64,000 bases of DNA from Ilyonectria destructans (taxonomy: Eukaryota > Ascomycota > Sordariomycetes > Hypocreales > Nectriaceae): assembly GCA_020740775.1 (NCBI GenBank), contig JAHEWK010000014.1:2108001-2172000 (forward strand). Reading direction: 5' to 3'. A program made the translations under genes and the position numbers. The notes under the pieces are model-generated. The model did not search any database and was not told the origin of the DNA. It saw only the letters and a list, made by a program, of their open reading frames with translations. Positions 1 to 11,657 of this stretch are shown here, in pieces; within the stretch, counting starts at the first letter, position 1, and each line of letters opens with the position of its first letter.

Positions 1-1067
1 ACCTTTGGGAGTTCCTTTAGGATGCTCGAGCAAGGAAAAGTGAGTGTGGCAAGCTTGCCCTCGCGAGCGTTGCTTAACTAACCAACCATTCACAGAGAAG
101 CCAATATGTGGAGGATCTCCAATCCGTCATGTCTACAGTTCACAAAAGGATCGAGTATTCGCCCTTCTTTGACCTTATGTTTCTACTTCCGATCCCCCAA
201 GTCAAAGCACCTATGGCACGGTTTGATCGCATTACGAACTACGGAAAGGAATCTACCCGTCGCCTGCACTTAGCTCAACAAGCAGGATCCCTGAACACAC
301 CGATCTTCTTTGACAAAATCATGAACCCCAAGGACAAGGAGCACGCCTTGACTGACCTCGAAATTGAAGAAGAGGCCGCAGAGTTCATGGTCACAGGAAC
401 AGACACAACCTCAAATACACTGACATATCTAGTTTGGTCTGTACTTAAGAACGCTGCCATTAGGGATAGGATAGAAGCCGAGGTTGCAACGCTGCCTCCG
501 GGCTTTACCGATTTGCACGTCTCCAAGCTACCATACTTGAACTGTGTAGTACAAGAAGCGCTGAGAATGTACGGTGCGGCATCAGGTTCACATTCAAGAG
601 ACGTGCCCGAAGGCGGCTGGGAGGTCGGAGGATACTATGTCCCAGATACCGCTACGGTTCTCACCCAGGCATACTCTTTACACCGGCTACCTGAGGCCTT
701 TCCCAATCCAGGGAAGTGCGTTGACCTCTTGAACATTTTTAAGCGTGTTTAGCTGATATAACTCCTAGATTCAATCCCAATCGTTGGCTGAACCCAACTG
801 CCCAGATGCAAGGAGCATTTATCCCCTTCGGTGGAGGACCTAGAAGTACGAACAATGCCTGAAAGATTCAGAAGACTAGAATACTGACAAGTAGTAGTAT
901 GTATTGGCATTCATCTTGCGTACACAGAATTGCGCTTGACAACCGCGGCCTTCTTCTATAAATTTCATGGCGCTACGGTTCACCCATCTCTCTCGGAGGA
1001 TGACATGACTTTAGAGAACTATACGTTGATTGTGCCCAAGTCTCACAAGTGTCTAATTAAACTGTAG
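1..1067 (+). CDS. Cytochrome P450, 3' part (5' end outside window)
   Basis: Heme-thiolate monooxygenase, presumably ER-bound and needing a P450 reductase. Exons as read: up to 39, 96-715, 769-845 and 898-1067. The I-helix oxygen-binding motif GTDTTS lies near 400-417, the K-helix ExxR as EALR near 558-569. The heme-ligand loop FGGGPR-I-CIG is split by the 846-897 intron, with the Cys codon at 900-902. Joining restores the frame through the C-terminal end at 1067. The first exon in the window (FGSSFRMLEQGK) is typical mid-protein P450 sequence, so the N-terminal half lies to the left. It resembles P450s of fungal secondary metabolism, but I cannot name a substrate. The neighbouring Dabb protein and dual-type regulator fit a biosynthetic locus. 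Confidence 0.88.
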
Positions 1068-1716
1068 ACTAGTTTTTAATAGAAATTATTGGACATGATA
1101 GGATATACTACTGTTTGCAAAGTATACCTACGAAGCCTTAAAGTGTTCGTTCTGCTTAGCTCTACAGGAAGACAGGGCACAATTCAGCAACTTGTCAGAT
1201 AGTGGTGAAAGTGACTGTGGAAGACACCTGCGATTGGTGTCACTCAATTCCAGTCTATGTCGTTCACTCCTCTGCGAAGAGATTTGCGTAGTCGCGGTGA
1301 AGAGTCTCACTCCCTTATCATGTACACTAGTTGCCACGCACAGTGGATGGAAGTTGGTCCAAGTACATGTGTAGGCACTTTGCCGAGGCCCTTCACTTCT
1401 TTGCATAGGGAGAGGTGCAACCTGTGCCGATAAGTGACTCCTTCCTCGGGTAAACCGACCACACGAGCGAACCATTCGGCTCCACGTTGAGACTGTGTGG
1501 GGATTTTTATCCCGGGTACCGCAACGGTCTCTTAACTTAAAACGCCCTATTTAGTACCCCGAATCGTATGTATACGCGGCATATGTAAAGAGACTACATC
1601 GAGCCTCAAACTGCCGATTTAGATACCCCAACCACTTCGCAAATAATCCAGACTTCGCTTCATTCTATCAAAGTTACCCATTTTCGCATAATATCAAAAC
1701 TACTTATACAATCAAG
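1068..1716. other. Intergenic, 649 bases
   Basis: This stretch lies between the P450 stop and the Dabb-protein start. Short reading frames on both strands lack family features. It probably carries the P450 terminator and the promoter of the next gene; I see no repeat or RNA gene. Confidence 0.5.
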
Positions 1717-2261
1717 ATGGGCATCAACCGCGTTGTTCAGTTTCAGTTCAAGCCGAGCGTCACCAACGAGGCTATTGATGGTGTACGTTTGTCCATCATG
1801 ATATAAAATAAGTGCCATTGACATAGAGATATACAGGTGTTATCTAAGATCCAAGGATTGAAAGATGGTTGCCTCCATCCCGAGACCAAGAAACCTTACA
1901 TCCAGTCTATTGAAGGCGGCGCGGATAATTCCCCCGAAGGGCTACAGGTAAGATAGTTTTCACGTGTCGCGAATTTTATTTCCCTTGGTCTTGACGGGTC
2001 ATTCCATGAAACCGCCACCTTTGTTCCACTCTCAAGACCTCGCCTCCTTTGATTTACTTACTCTTCCGCAATCGAGTCTGTGATTACCACGCTAACTTGA
2101 TCCAACAGCAAGGAATCACCCACGCGTTTGTTATCCAGTTTGCAAATCCCGAGGACCGGGACTACTATGCTCTGAAGGATCCCACTCATCTAGGTGTTGT
2201 GGGTGAGCTGGGCCCGTTGCTGGAAAAGGTGCAAATTATTGACCTCCCGAGGCCCAACTAA
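1717..2261 (+). CDS. Stress-responsive A/B-barrel (Dabb) domain protein
   Basis: Small single-domain protein of about 109 residues in three exons: 1717-1782, 1837-1947 and 2109-2261. It starts MGINRVVQFQFKP, the usual first beta strand of Dabb proteins, continues with VLSKIQGLKDGCLHP, and ends with ITHAFVIQF, DRDYYALKDPTHLGV and a final strand. These are the standard landmarks of the dimeric alpha+beta barrel fold (family known to include stress proteins and, in plants and fungi, polyketide cyclase-like enzymes). Whether this copy is catalytic cannot be told. The middle intron is 161 bases, longer than others here. It lies 650 bases downstream of a P450 on the same strand, so a role in the same pathway is possible but inferred only. 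Confidence 0.85.
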
Positions 2262-2474
2262 ACATGTCAATTGGCAGTGAATAGAGCGAGCATGTGGACA
2301 TACTAGTACTAGTTTCAGCCGGGACTATTATGGAGAAATAGACGCATGTAGTAGTGGAATAATGTCCATAGACGAGTCGTGGCCAATTGATGACATTTTC
2401 CGGCTTCATTCTCGCTTGCTCCAATAATTTCTATGTATGTTCAAGAATGTGTCCCGTTTCAAGGCCCAGATCTA

Positions 2475-2622
2475 CCGTATCGACTCGATAAATTAGCCCT
2501 GTTTTTATGGGCCAAATCTAAGCTATATGAGGCCTAGGCTTTTTTAAATCATTGGGTATAAAAAATACCCGAAGGCAATAAGTGGGGGAAGGATACAGGG
2601 CCAATTTACCGAGTCGATACGG
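2475..2622. mobile_element. MITE-like inverted-repeat element flanked by TA
   Basis: The first 27 bases (2475-2501, starting CCGTATCGACTCG) are repeated inverted at 2596-2622 with two transition differences. Both ends are flanked by TA (2473-2474 and 2623-2624), the target duplication of Tc1/mariner/pogo elements. The 148 bp interior has no reading frame, but holds a small hairpin (GGGTAT..ATACCC) near 2554-2570. This fits a non-autonomous miniature element. No second copy was noticed in the window. Confidence 0.6.
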
Positions 2623-2776
2623 TATAGTAATGGATCGCTCGCATAACAACAAATTCACTCTGGTAGATGCTAGTCCAAGTATGTATTCGCCGGTGACTAG
2701 ACAAGTGAGTCCACATGGTGGTCGCTCGGTAGTGGTCATCGCGATGGTGGCGCCGGATGAGACGGTAACCTGTGGA

Positions 2777-2812
2777 GCCGGTGGAGCCGAGCCGGTGAAG
2801 CCGAGCCGGTGG
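2777..2812. repeat. Short tandem repeat, 14 bp unit
   Basis: The unit GCCGGTGGAGCCGA occurs as two full copies (2777-2790, 2791-2804, one G/A difference) plus a partial third copy to 2812. A related CGGCT run follows near 2930-2945. The flanks show no coding signal. Confidence 0.7.
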
Positions 2813-3347
2813 ATTACAAAGAAAGACTTGGGATGCCGATTCGGGTTGGGATATGCCACTATTCATATGAGGGAATGTCACTGCAAATGGCCTAGTAAAG
2901 GCCGCTTACCATGCCTTCCTTGCATCCTGCTCGGCTCGGCTCGGTAAAGCCCGCTTGTTGATGCGTCTTGTTGGGTCAGGTTGCGTCTTCTGCTGCGATT
3001 CCGTGCAGTCTTGAACCAATCTCTGAAACCACAGAGGGCATTATCTGAAGACTCATATCTCGAAGGAGTATCGACGTAACGGCTACCCCCTGGATAATTA
3101 TTTCTTTGCGCTTGATGTATCTTGGTACTGTCAAGCACAAATCTTGCGTAGAGAGTCTTTGGTGTGACACTTTGCTGGATCTGTAGACTGATGTCCTGTG
3201 AAGCATGCGAATAAGTAAAATCTTTAGACATTCTCATCGACAGTTCTTCAATCTTACATCATGTTACACACATACTGGAAGAGGCACATTTGATTTGGGA
3301 TGCATCACGAACTGTGGACTCCAATTGAACAGCTATTGATTGACATA

Positions 3348-6286
3348 CTACTCTTGGTTCATCAACGTGCCCCCAGACCGGGACATCTCGCTCGCTCGTA
3401 GACGCAAGAGTATATGTGAATACGTAGAGCTTATACCCCAGGCCTTCAAAGACCTCATGAGCACAATCGCATCATCAAGTAGTTTGGATCGGCCCTGGGC
3501 ATGAAGGAGATTGCCTATTCCAGGCAACTTGACTCGGCTCCACCCAGAGCTTATCCAGACAGTACTATCCATATCGTTGAGTGGCTTCGGGCCCAGTACC
3601 ACAGCGGGAGCCGGTGGAGGATATAAAAAGCGGCCCTGGAAGCGTTCAGATAATGCCGAGTAGAGCCATAGTGTAAACACGGCTCTCAGAAGGCAGATCG
3701 GTGTGCCAAAGTGCGTGTTATGACTTGACCGCACTGCCTGAAGGATCCTCGCCGCATAAAAGCATCCAAGCCTCCCTTGATTAGGCAAATTGCTCCATTG
3801 TTCTCCCATCTGAGTCCACTCCTCGTCCTCCATTTTCCTGTATATAAACCTGACTATAGTAGGAAGCAGGTTGGAAGTTGGAGTATTATGACTCATTAAC
3901 GCGCTTAGGGCCATGATCTGGTGCGTTACAGCGGCCTTTACGTCGTCAATTGGTTGCTCTCCGTGCTCACTCTCTGTCAGAGCTAGGAAATCGGTTAAGA
4001 TGTCGGCTGCGAGTAGTTTGTCATGGTAAGAGAATCCGGGTACGCTAGGCTGACTTGAGCTCTGGTACTTGATCATCTCGCTCAGATGCTGCAACATAAC
4101 CTGCTTGCCAAGTGTATTGGTCTTTTGCCAGGTAGATTTCCAGCTGCTGTCGGCAACAAGCCGCTCCATAGTTGGGAGCCCGCCGGAACTGGTGGTGTCT
4201 AATCAGTCAGAATTGATGTTTTTTTTTGGCCTTTTCTTTGAGTTTTCAAGAATCTGCTCGGACTCACCAAAGACGGCAGGGAAACTTGCCCAGCTTTGAG
4301 CAGTTGACGCACCCCAGCGATCGTCCATCTGAGGCAACGAGATCTGCAGCTCCGACAGCTTCATCAAACGAGTGAGGTCGAAGTGACTATCAAACGCTGA
4401 GTCCAACAGCTACGAGCTTCAAGTTAGCCTACGATAGGTGAGATCAATCCAATATACAATCTAGACTTACCCAAGTGGCATATCCCGCCCGTCGGCGTTC
4501 TTCATCTAGTAGCCATATTTGCCACTTCTGCGTAAGAGGTAGTTGTAGCTGGGAAAACTTGTGCATAGGAAACATATTTACGAAGAGTCGTTTTCGTCTT
4601 CCCAGGGCGACAGGCAAAGCCTGTAAGATCTCGGCAATCTCCAAAGACCTTCGCTCCCCAGCATACATAAGGCCGATATGGTTCAGAAGAATCGCCTGAG
4701 CCATCCACAGCTCTCTACCATTGGAGTTTTGCTGCTCACACTGCCGACTATATCAGCATCACGGGCCGTATTTGTATACGGACCATCAAGCAGGACCTTG
4801 ACTTACCAGAGTAGACGTTTGCCGACGGATTAGCTCGTGCATTGCCCGTGAGCATACAAGAGCGTCTTTGATGCCAGAGAAATGAGATCCGATTGCAGCC
4901 ACAGAGAAAATGAGCAACCAGTGTCTCTTTGACGAAGAGAACGACGCTTTGTGCAGTATAGGCAGTATAGGGTGAAAGTTTTCGAAATAGAGCTGAACCC
5001 AGGCATTCAGCACTGGGCCAGGTGGAATTCGCAGATGCCTGAATCGCGGATAGTGGGACGAATCCTGGATCTCATTGGCAAACTGGGTGATCTTCTCACC
5101 GACTTCAGCCGGTATCTCATCTACATGCGCCAGATTCTCATGGTCAACATCTTCTGTTGTCAAATGGGACATGTCTGGAAAGACAAGCTGGGCATCAACC
5201 TCGATGGAGACAGGATAGTATTCCCGGGGCTCGACAGCATCTTTGTCAATAGCCGGTGAATGGCTGCGACTGTAAAGTTCTGCCACGGCTGACTGGTCCA
5301 TCATTTGTACAGGAGGGGGGTTCGATGGAACTGTTGGCAGGAGGTTCTTGAGCCCGGCTTGATCGAGCCAAAGATCGTTGATGGCCTCGACTGAGGGGCC
5401 GTTTTGTAAGAAGTGAGGCATCAAAGTTTTGTCGGTGGCATAATCGAGCCAGCCGGCGGTCTCGAACGGATCTCCAAAGATGAAGGAGGACGTCGGCGTG
5501 GCTTTGCTCGTATCGAAATCGAGAAACATGTTTCCGCCATCCAGGAGAATGTCAAGCTCGTTGACACTGTTGTCCGTGTACTCCGTCACTGAGCTGATTG
5601 GAAACTGGACAAGCGGGGCAATCGGCATAATGTTGTTGGCCAAGTCGTTTTGTTTGGACTGATCAAGGTGTTCGTCTTCAGGAGAGAGATTGGTATCGGT
5701 CTGGGTGGTTTCATGAGAGCCACCTTCATGGATAGTTGAGGGCGGCGACAGCGGGGAATGAATGACGTCGGTGCTGCTGTCGTCGTTATTGTTATTGTTA
5801 TTAATGTCGTTTTCAGCGTTGTTGCGATCGCTGCTGTTCTTGTATCGCTTGACCAGCGACTTCTCTGGCCCGGCTTCTGACACCTTCCGCTTCGCCAGCT
5901 CGTAGTAGCACTCATTGTCTTGTCGGCGACATCGGTGACATGGGCGCTCGCCGTCACATCTTACCTTGGATGTACTACAGGGCTTGCAGGCTTGAGCTAC
6001 ACGACGATGCTCGCTCTGACCATCACGATTGTCTCGACGATCTGTATTGGCATGCAGCGCTGTGTGGTGACGGGCGAGTGAGTCGCTACGAATTGGTCAG
6101 TCGGCATCTCACGATGGTGTAGGTGTGCCTCGCTCACACTCGACCGAAGCTCTGGCCACATTCGGTACAGGAAAATGGCTTCTCCTTGGTGTGCGTGCGT
6201 AGGTGACGCTGGTAATGCTCCCGACGCTGGAAAGGGATGTTGCAAGTCTCGCAAAAGAGATCTGCTTGGGCGGCGCGGGAAATCAT
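3348..6286 (-). CDS. Transcription factor with two C2H2 fingers plus Zn2Cys6 cluster
   Basis: Predicted nuclear regulator of about 896 residues in five exons: 6286-6138, 6085-4807, 4740-4471, 4409-4268 and 4198-3348. Two C2H2 fingers are visible (C12, C15, H28, H32; and C40, C43, H56, H61 with four residues between the last two His), followed at once by a Zn2Cys6 cluster with C83, C86, C93, C99, C102 and C109. A poly-Asn stretch and acidic low-complexity segment follow. The rest ([17 protein letters not shown], then [16 protein letters not shown] and WLLDSAF) is a fungal-specific regulator middle region (Fungal_trans type). The first intron interrupts the second finger and its removal restores the His pair. 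Start chosen at MISRAAQ because other frames upstream do not reach the fingers. Target genes are unknown; two P450s and a hydrolase lie on either side. Confidence 0.88.
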
Positions 6287-7989
6287 GGTGGTGAGACTGC
6301 TGGAAGAGTCTTAGTGAACACGAGGAGCATGAAGCTGTCCTGGTGAGTAGTAGAAAGAGGACAAGGCAGGAATGCCAGAGGTCAGTCAATGAATGATGGG
6401 CGACCCCGAGAACACCAATGATGAACCTATCTCGGAAATCATCTGAAATGCCTCTCTCAGGGTTCTCGAGACCTACAAAGTTTGTCCACTGTAAGACAAG
6501 TAGGGACGATCCGCGGGTCTTGGACAATAAGATACGGCAACTCGGCCATTCTTCACCCCGCATTTCAAAGCAGAGATCGCGGGGAGGGCGGCGGAGACTC
6601 CGGAAGTTGGAGCGGACTTAGCCTACTTCCCCACACAGAGGCGTTAGGTGGCGAGCAGGGTCCAGATCCATGGAGAGTTTACGCTATAATTAAGGGGCTT
6701 GAACACAAGGGCTAACACCTGCATGGAGGTCAGAGTGGTATCAAGAGCATTCCAAACGTTTCGTTATATTGGGCATGGTTCTAACTAGCAAGATTAAACC
6801 ATTCAATTCGATTTTCAAGGACTTTCGAGAGCTAAACTATTTTTTAAGTCCGTCAAACCCATCACTCTAGACATGGAAGCGAAACGGCACATGCCATGCC
6901 ATTCTAACGCAACCCCATTCATTTACCGAGCCAACTCCACATACAGTAAGGTCACACTCGGAATTGGAAGTTGTTGACTCGTAATATTCCTGGGATCGCA
7001 TGCAAAAGTGGTACTAGTTCCGACGCCAGGGGAGTCTTATCATATCGGGCCCGTAAGGAAGCGCTTTGGCGTCATCGCTGGAAGATCCTGAGTACACAAG
7101 CCATCCCTGGCCAGTAATCGTGTGGATAATGACGATGTACGCTCGCTTCCACACGGCGGTGTAGTACGGTTCTCCGGACTCCATCCATACCATATTTGAT
7201 GATGACCCCTGCATTGTGGAGCCGAACTAGCAAAACATTTGCCAGCGACCACGGTATGGAGATGTTGGTATCATTACTCAGCGGAAGTAGAGAAAGGTCA
7301 AACTTCCGAGACACGCCTCCTGATTCGGAAAACTCCGCATGTCCCGACAGAAGCAGATATAGTCGGAATTCGGAACTGATTTCCGGCATGACGATCCAGG
7401 ATGAGATTGTACGAAGTAAATAATGATGTGTTGCAGTGAAGTGTTTACCCCTGGAAGAGTAATATGGACTGTAGGTTCATGCAACAGTATAACCAGGCAA
7501 GTCCAATCGAGCTATGAGTGTTGTTACGTTTGACAATGGTGGATGTGCAATCAAGGCAACAGAGAACTGTAGTCAGTAGTAACCAAAAAAAGAATTCTTT
7601 CTTAACCTCTTAATGATAATTTACGTCCGGATGAGAAGGTAGAGGAAAGAGAAAGACGAGGCAGGAGAAAATGCTGTTGACCCGACTGGGGCATGAGCAA
7701 GCTCTTAACACAGACTTCTCCTCTCGTGGAGAGCCGAGGAACAACGAAATTTTCCACACTAGAAGACTTGTTAATAATACACAGGGTGCTTTTGCGTTAT
7801 GTATTTTAACGCTTAAATGCGCTAGACCTTGTATAATAGTAATGCACGGCTCTTGCTGTTGTCACATCCCGAGCCCCAACCGTTTACAACCGGGGTTCTG
7901 AGTACGCTTGAGCTACTCATGGCATAGTTTATTACATTGATCTAGAAGTCTATGTTATCCGTTCGCCAAATCTCCCTTTTCCTCTCATA
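6287..7989. other. Intergenic, 1.7 kb, promoter of regulator plus unresolved minus-strand coding-like patch
   Basis: Upstream region of the minus-strand regulator and downstream region of the hydrolase gene. Most of it shows no coding signal. A patch on the minus strand at 7014-7484 has plausible protein sequence in two frames (for example GEPYYTAVWKRAYIVIIH and ISIPWSLANVLL) that do not join into a clear model. It could be a decayed gene or an unrecognised multi-exon gene; see findings. Confidence 0.4.
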
Positions 7990-8829
7990 TTACGACTGAT
8001 CAGGCTCCACCTTGTTGAGAAACTTCCAAATAGTATCCCACATGGCGACGGGGTTAGAATACATTGGGAAATGCCCGGCACCAGGTATTTCCGCCAGCTC
8101 CACACCACTGGAAGCCAGCTTTGGTAAATAACTCAAAGTGGCATGCTGCTCGCCAAACATAAACATTCGAGGGAAAGGCGCTGAGATGAACTTGGATATC
8201 AATCCCCCGTTATCAGAATGGTTGACCATCGACTCGAATATCCCTTTGATTGCTTCCGCCCTGACTCGATCGCGTAAACCGGCGGCATATATTCCGCTTG
8301 CGTAGAATGGTGACTGCAGCGTTCGTTCAATGAAGTAGTCGAGAAACTCCTGTGGATCCTTGTCGGGATGGTCGAAAATTTGGCGAGTGATGAAACAATC
8401 CTCTGCTGCAAGGTTACCCTTGATGTCGATGAAACTGGCGATGGCATGGGGAATTCGACTAGCCAGCTCCAAGGCTGTCAGACCACCCATGGAGTGGCCA
8501 ATGAGGTGGAATCTTTTGACGTCGAGATGTTGAAGGACAGCTTCAGCCGTGGCGACCAGAAATTCAATATTTGGCTTTGAGAGATTGTCACAGACAGTCT
8601 TCCCACAACCAGGGGCGTCATACGCAATGAAAGGACGCCCGTGGAAAGCTTTGTTTAGGGCAATGTCGATATAGTCTTCCTTGGTGCTTCCCCAGCCATG
8701 CAGGAATAGAATAGGGATGAGTCCACCCTCACGCCGAACCACGGCAATGTCCAAGACGGTATTATCGACCGTCACATGCAGTCGCTCATGAATGAGTTGA
8801 GGCTGAAGCTTCTCGGTTTGAATTGCCAT
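7990..8829 (-). CDS. Alpha/beta-hydrolase fold protein
   Basis: Single-exon protein of 279 residues without a signal peptide, so probably cytosolic. It shows the oxyanion-side motif LFLHGWGST near residue 42, the nucleophile elbow GHSMGG near residue 110, and the catalytic-His motif GAGHFPM near residue 255. An Asp/Glu acid residue is expected near FMFGEQHA. This is the full length of the esterase/epoxide-hydrolase/haloperoxidase-like superfamily, and the reaction cannot be read from sequence. Start chosen at the first ATG of the frame. The gene lies between the dual-type regulator and a P450 on the same strand, so a pathway link is possible but inferred. Confidence 0.85.
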   Translation of the reverse strand: MAIQTEKLQPQLIHERLHVTVDNTVLDIAVVRREGGLIPILFLHGWGSTKEDYIDIALNKAFHGRPFIAYDAPGCGKTVCDNLSKPNIEFLVATAEAVLQHLDVKRFHLIGHSMGGLTALELASRIPHAIASFIDIKGNLAAEDCFITRQIFDHPDKDPQEFLDYFIERTLQSPFYASGIYAAGLRDRVRAEAIKGIFESMVNHSDNGGLISKFISAPFPRMFMFGEQHATLSYLPKLASSGVELAEIPGAGHFPMYSNPVAMWDTIWKFLNKVEPDQS

Positions 8830-9394
8830 GTTGATATGTGCGCAGCAGCTAACGATGATGAAGAATACCAGTGCTCATAGAAATGATAAGAGTCTGGTGA
8901 AGGTGGTAGTTGATTCAGGATGAAGCAGTGCTTAAATAACAGTCAATACCCACCTTTCTCCATTTTGAACGGGAATGACATAATTTCAATTCTTTTATCA
9001 CGGCACCAATGCGTCGCCTTCCCGTTTCTAGACTCAATGTGTCGACTGCCAAGGCAAATGGGATGATGTGGCCGTGAATGATTCAGGAATACACTGACGG
9101 GCAGCCAATGGGCGATCTTGTTCTGAAGGGTCAAACGTAAAAGGATCCTCCTTGATGGGGGCAATTTATTTTTATTGGAAAACGAAATATGTTCCCGACT
9201 TGACCGGTCTGTCAACGGTCAACGATGCCGAGTCACAAAATCAGTTCGGCGACTTTCGGCAACTGTGTCTAGAGGCCGAGAACTTGACTAAGCCTCGGCA
9301 TACCTTGTCACTCGCCGAAGTTGAGTTTTCAACAACCCACGCATCCTGCATGTAAAATACCTACAAGGCCATAATAAAATGCATAATCCCCGGC
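8830..9394. other. Intergenic, 565 bases
   Basis: Lies between the 3' end of the P450 and the 5' end of the hydrolase, both on the minus strand. It probably holds the hydrolase promoter. Short frames here look like shadows. Confidence 0.5.
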
Positions 9395-11056
9395 TCACGC
9401 CTTTCGAGGTGACAACCTGACATTTAATGGCGCCTTGATCCAGTTTGTAAACACCTGCATATTTTCGTGGTCGTTCTTCGGATCCCACTCGGCCCAAGAC
9501 TCATCACTGGTCATCGCGACATCGTTGTGCCACAGCAGCTTCGCTGTAATAAGCCTCTGTTCCATGTATGATAGACTCGTGTGTTCAATTAGTTTGACTC
9601 TTAATGAATTGCGTGTGGACACTTACTTGCGACCGATGCACCCGCGCGGGCCTAGGGAAAAAGGATTGCTTGCGCCTAGCTTGTCCGTCGCATTGGCCCT
9701 GTCAAGCCACCTTTCGGGTCGGAACTCGTACGGATCTTTGAAGTTGTCCTCAGTGTGAGTCGCCGCCCACATGCAAGTCGACACAGTGGTACCGGCGGGG
9801 AGGAAATTCCCATCTACACTGTCGCCACCAGCGGGGACGGCTCTTGTGAAACCGATGGGAGCACTGGGAAAGATCCGCAGGCCTTCCTCGAGCACTGCTG
9901 ACAGCCATGGTAGCTTGACGAGCTCTTCATACGTGATGTCTTCGTCACTTTTGAAAGCGCCTCTTATCTCAGCGACAAGTTTGTCCAAGACATCTTTGTT
10001 CTTTGGTCTGAGAAGGTGGTTAAAGAGTCCTGCCATGAAGCTTCCCGTCGTCTCGGAGCCGGCGATAATGAACAGGGCGCCGTTGACAATAATTTCATCT
10101 TGGTTCAAGTTGTCCTTGTCTTTCTGGTTCATAAGATAGTATAGGAAGTCCCGGTGCTGATTGCTTCCGGTTTGTTGGATTCGTCGCATGATCTTCTCTC
10201 TTGAGTATTGGAGATGCTTCCTCCTTTGGTCACGCAGCTCCGTTTGTGCAAACACTTTGAGGAATAGATGCTGTAATTTGCTGCCCGTTGTCGCTAGCCG
10301 GCGACTCGCCTGTTCGATGGCACCCGCCTTGATGGACTCCGAGATGACCGGAACCCAGAACCTGAGGTCGCTGCTCGTCAGGCAACCGAATGGCTCACCA
10401 AGCGAAAGATGGCCGATGATGTCGAAAGTTGTGTAAGAAAACCAGTCGGCGATGTTGCAAACCTGACCAGTGCTAGCAAACTCGTTCATCTTATCACGGA
10501 AAACATCAACGTAGTTTCTGATGAGATATTCTTGTTCTAAGAGGGCCTTGGTGCTAAAGGCGTGCGAGAGAGCTCGGCGTTGACGTGCATGGTCGACATC
10601 ACCAGCCATGGTGATGGTGACGACACCAGGAACTGTTTGGATTGATCCGACGTGAACTGGATCTTTGTGAAAGTTTTGATGCCCGGGACGGCTGCCGTAA
10701 ATATCTTTCCATGATTTTTCTGAGTTGAATGACAGCTCCGTCGGTGTCAGCCGAACAACAGGTCCGTACACGTCATGGAGCTGTTTGACGTAAAATGGAA
10801 GGCGGCCGCGGAGGAGCTTATAGCTCAAAGGGATCGATGAGACGCGATTGAAAACAGGACCGGGATATTTCGCTAGAGGGTGGAAGTACAGACGGTACAC
10901 TCCAACAGCAATGAGATAGATGGAAGTCTAAATCGGTCAAATTCGAAGCTCGTAGATTTGACTAGATTATCCTACCACAGCAGCAAGACCGACGGCGAGC
11001 ATAGAAATGCTGACAAGGTCCGAGAAGGAAGCATTGGGCACAGCCATAATCGCCAT
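9395..11056 (-). CDS. Cytochrome P450, full length
   Basis: Membrane-anchored monooxygenase of about 520 residues in three exons: 11056-10976, 10927-9627 and 9575-9395. The first exon gives a hydrophobic N-terminal anchor (SISMLAVGLAAV then YLIAVGV), followed by YFHPLAKYPGP, the proline hinge of microsomal P450s. The I-helix motif is AGSETTGS, the K-helix ExxR is EEGLR, the PERW motif is FRPERWL, and the heme loop is FSLGPRGCIGRN. The last intron splits the codon after CIGR, and joining gives LSYMEQRLI, the expected L-helix. The overall pattern resembles CYP65-type enzymes (a TRI11-like group) but no substrate can be assigned. A second in-frame ATG at 11047 is an alternative start. Confidence 0.92.
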
Positions 11057-11657
11057 AACTGCACTTGGGACAGCAACAATAAAGTTGTTTGCTGACTGCT
11101 GAATATTTTACCAGAAAAGTGACCGTCAATTGAGAATGCATTCATTTATGGAAATCTGGGGTTGTCCTTCCCCACACCTAGGATCGGGTATGGACATCCG
11201 GGTTCGATGTCATGTAGTTAGCAGCCGGGTCCGTAGCGCCGAGAAGCAGCGAATACGCTTGGAGGAAATGTCAGCCCCTAGTGTCGGCAATCGGGTTTAT
11301 GGAGAATGGTTTTCCTGTCGGGCTGTTGTTATCCAGATCTAAATGGGGATGTAATGGCACCTATTGGTTGAGTTCCTCTATTGCTGCTAGACGCGATATT
11401 TTCCTTGAAGTCGTGACTCATATCTTTCCTCTAAAAATGGCCAATGAATTAAGTTGAATCGAAAATTTGGGGTACACTTGCTTAAATATTGTAGGTATGC
11501 TCTTTCTGTCCGCCCGTTGTCTTTGGTATTGTGGGGTTATTGCCAGTCGGTATCCTCCCCATTGTAAGATGCTTCCTGACCTCATTTCTCCCAATAGGGT
11601 CAACTAGATGCACCAATATTGAGATGGATAGTCAATATCTATAATAACAATTTTCTT
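11057..11657. other. Intergenic, 601 bases
   Basis: Promoter side of the P450 and 3' side of the ankyrin gene, both on the minus strand. No gene or repeat seen. Confidence 0.5.

Larger units (their letters stand above)
2262..3347. other. Intergenic, 1086 bases
   Basis: Separates the Dabb gene from the 3' end of the convergent regulator gene. Apart from the MITE-like element and the 14 bp tandem repeat listed separately, it holds overlapping short frames on both strands without family features. I see no gene. Confidence 0.5.

Noticed and set aside
5997..6563. 188-codon minus-strand frame over the start of the dual-type regulator
   Set aside because: The zinc-finger residues are in a different frame that joins cleanly through a spliced exon; this frame reads low-complexity sequence.
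11190..11215. GGTTCGATGTC resembling a tRNA B box
   Set aside because: No matching A box or cloverleaf could be formed around it. No tRNA or rRNA gene was found in the window.
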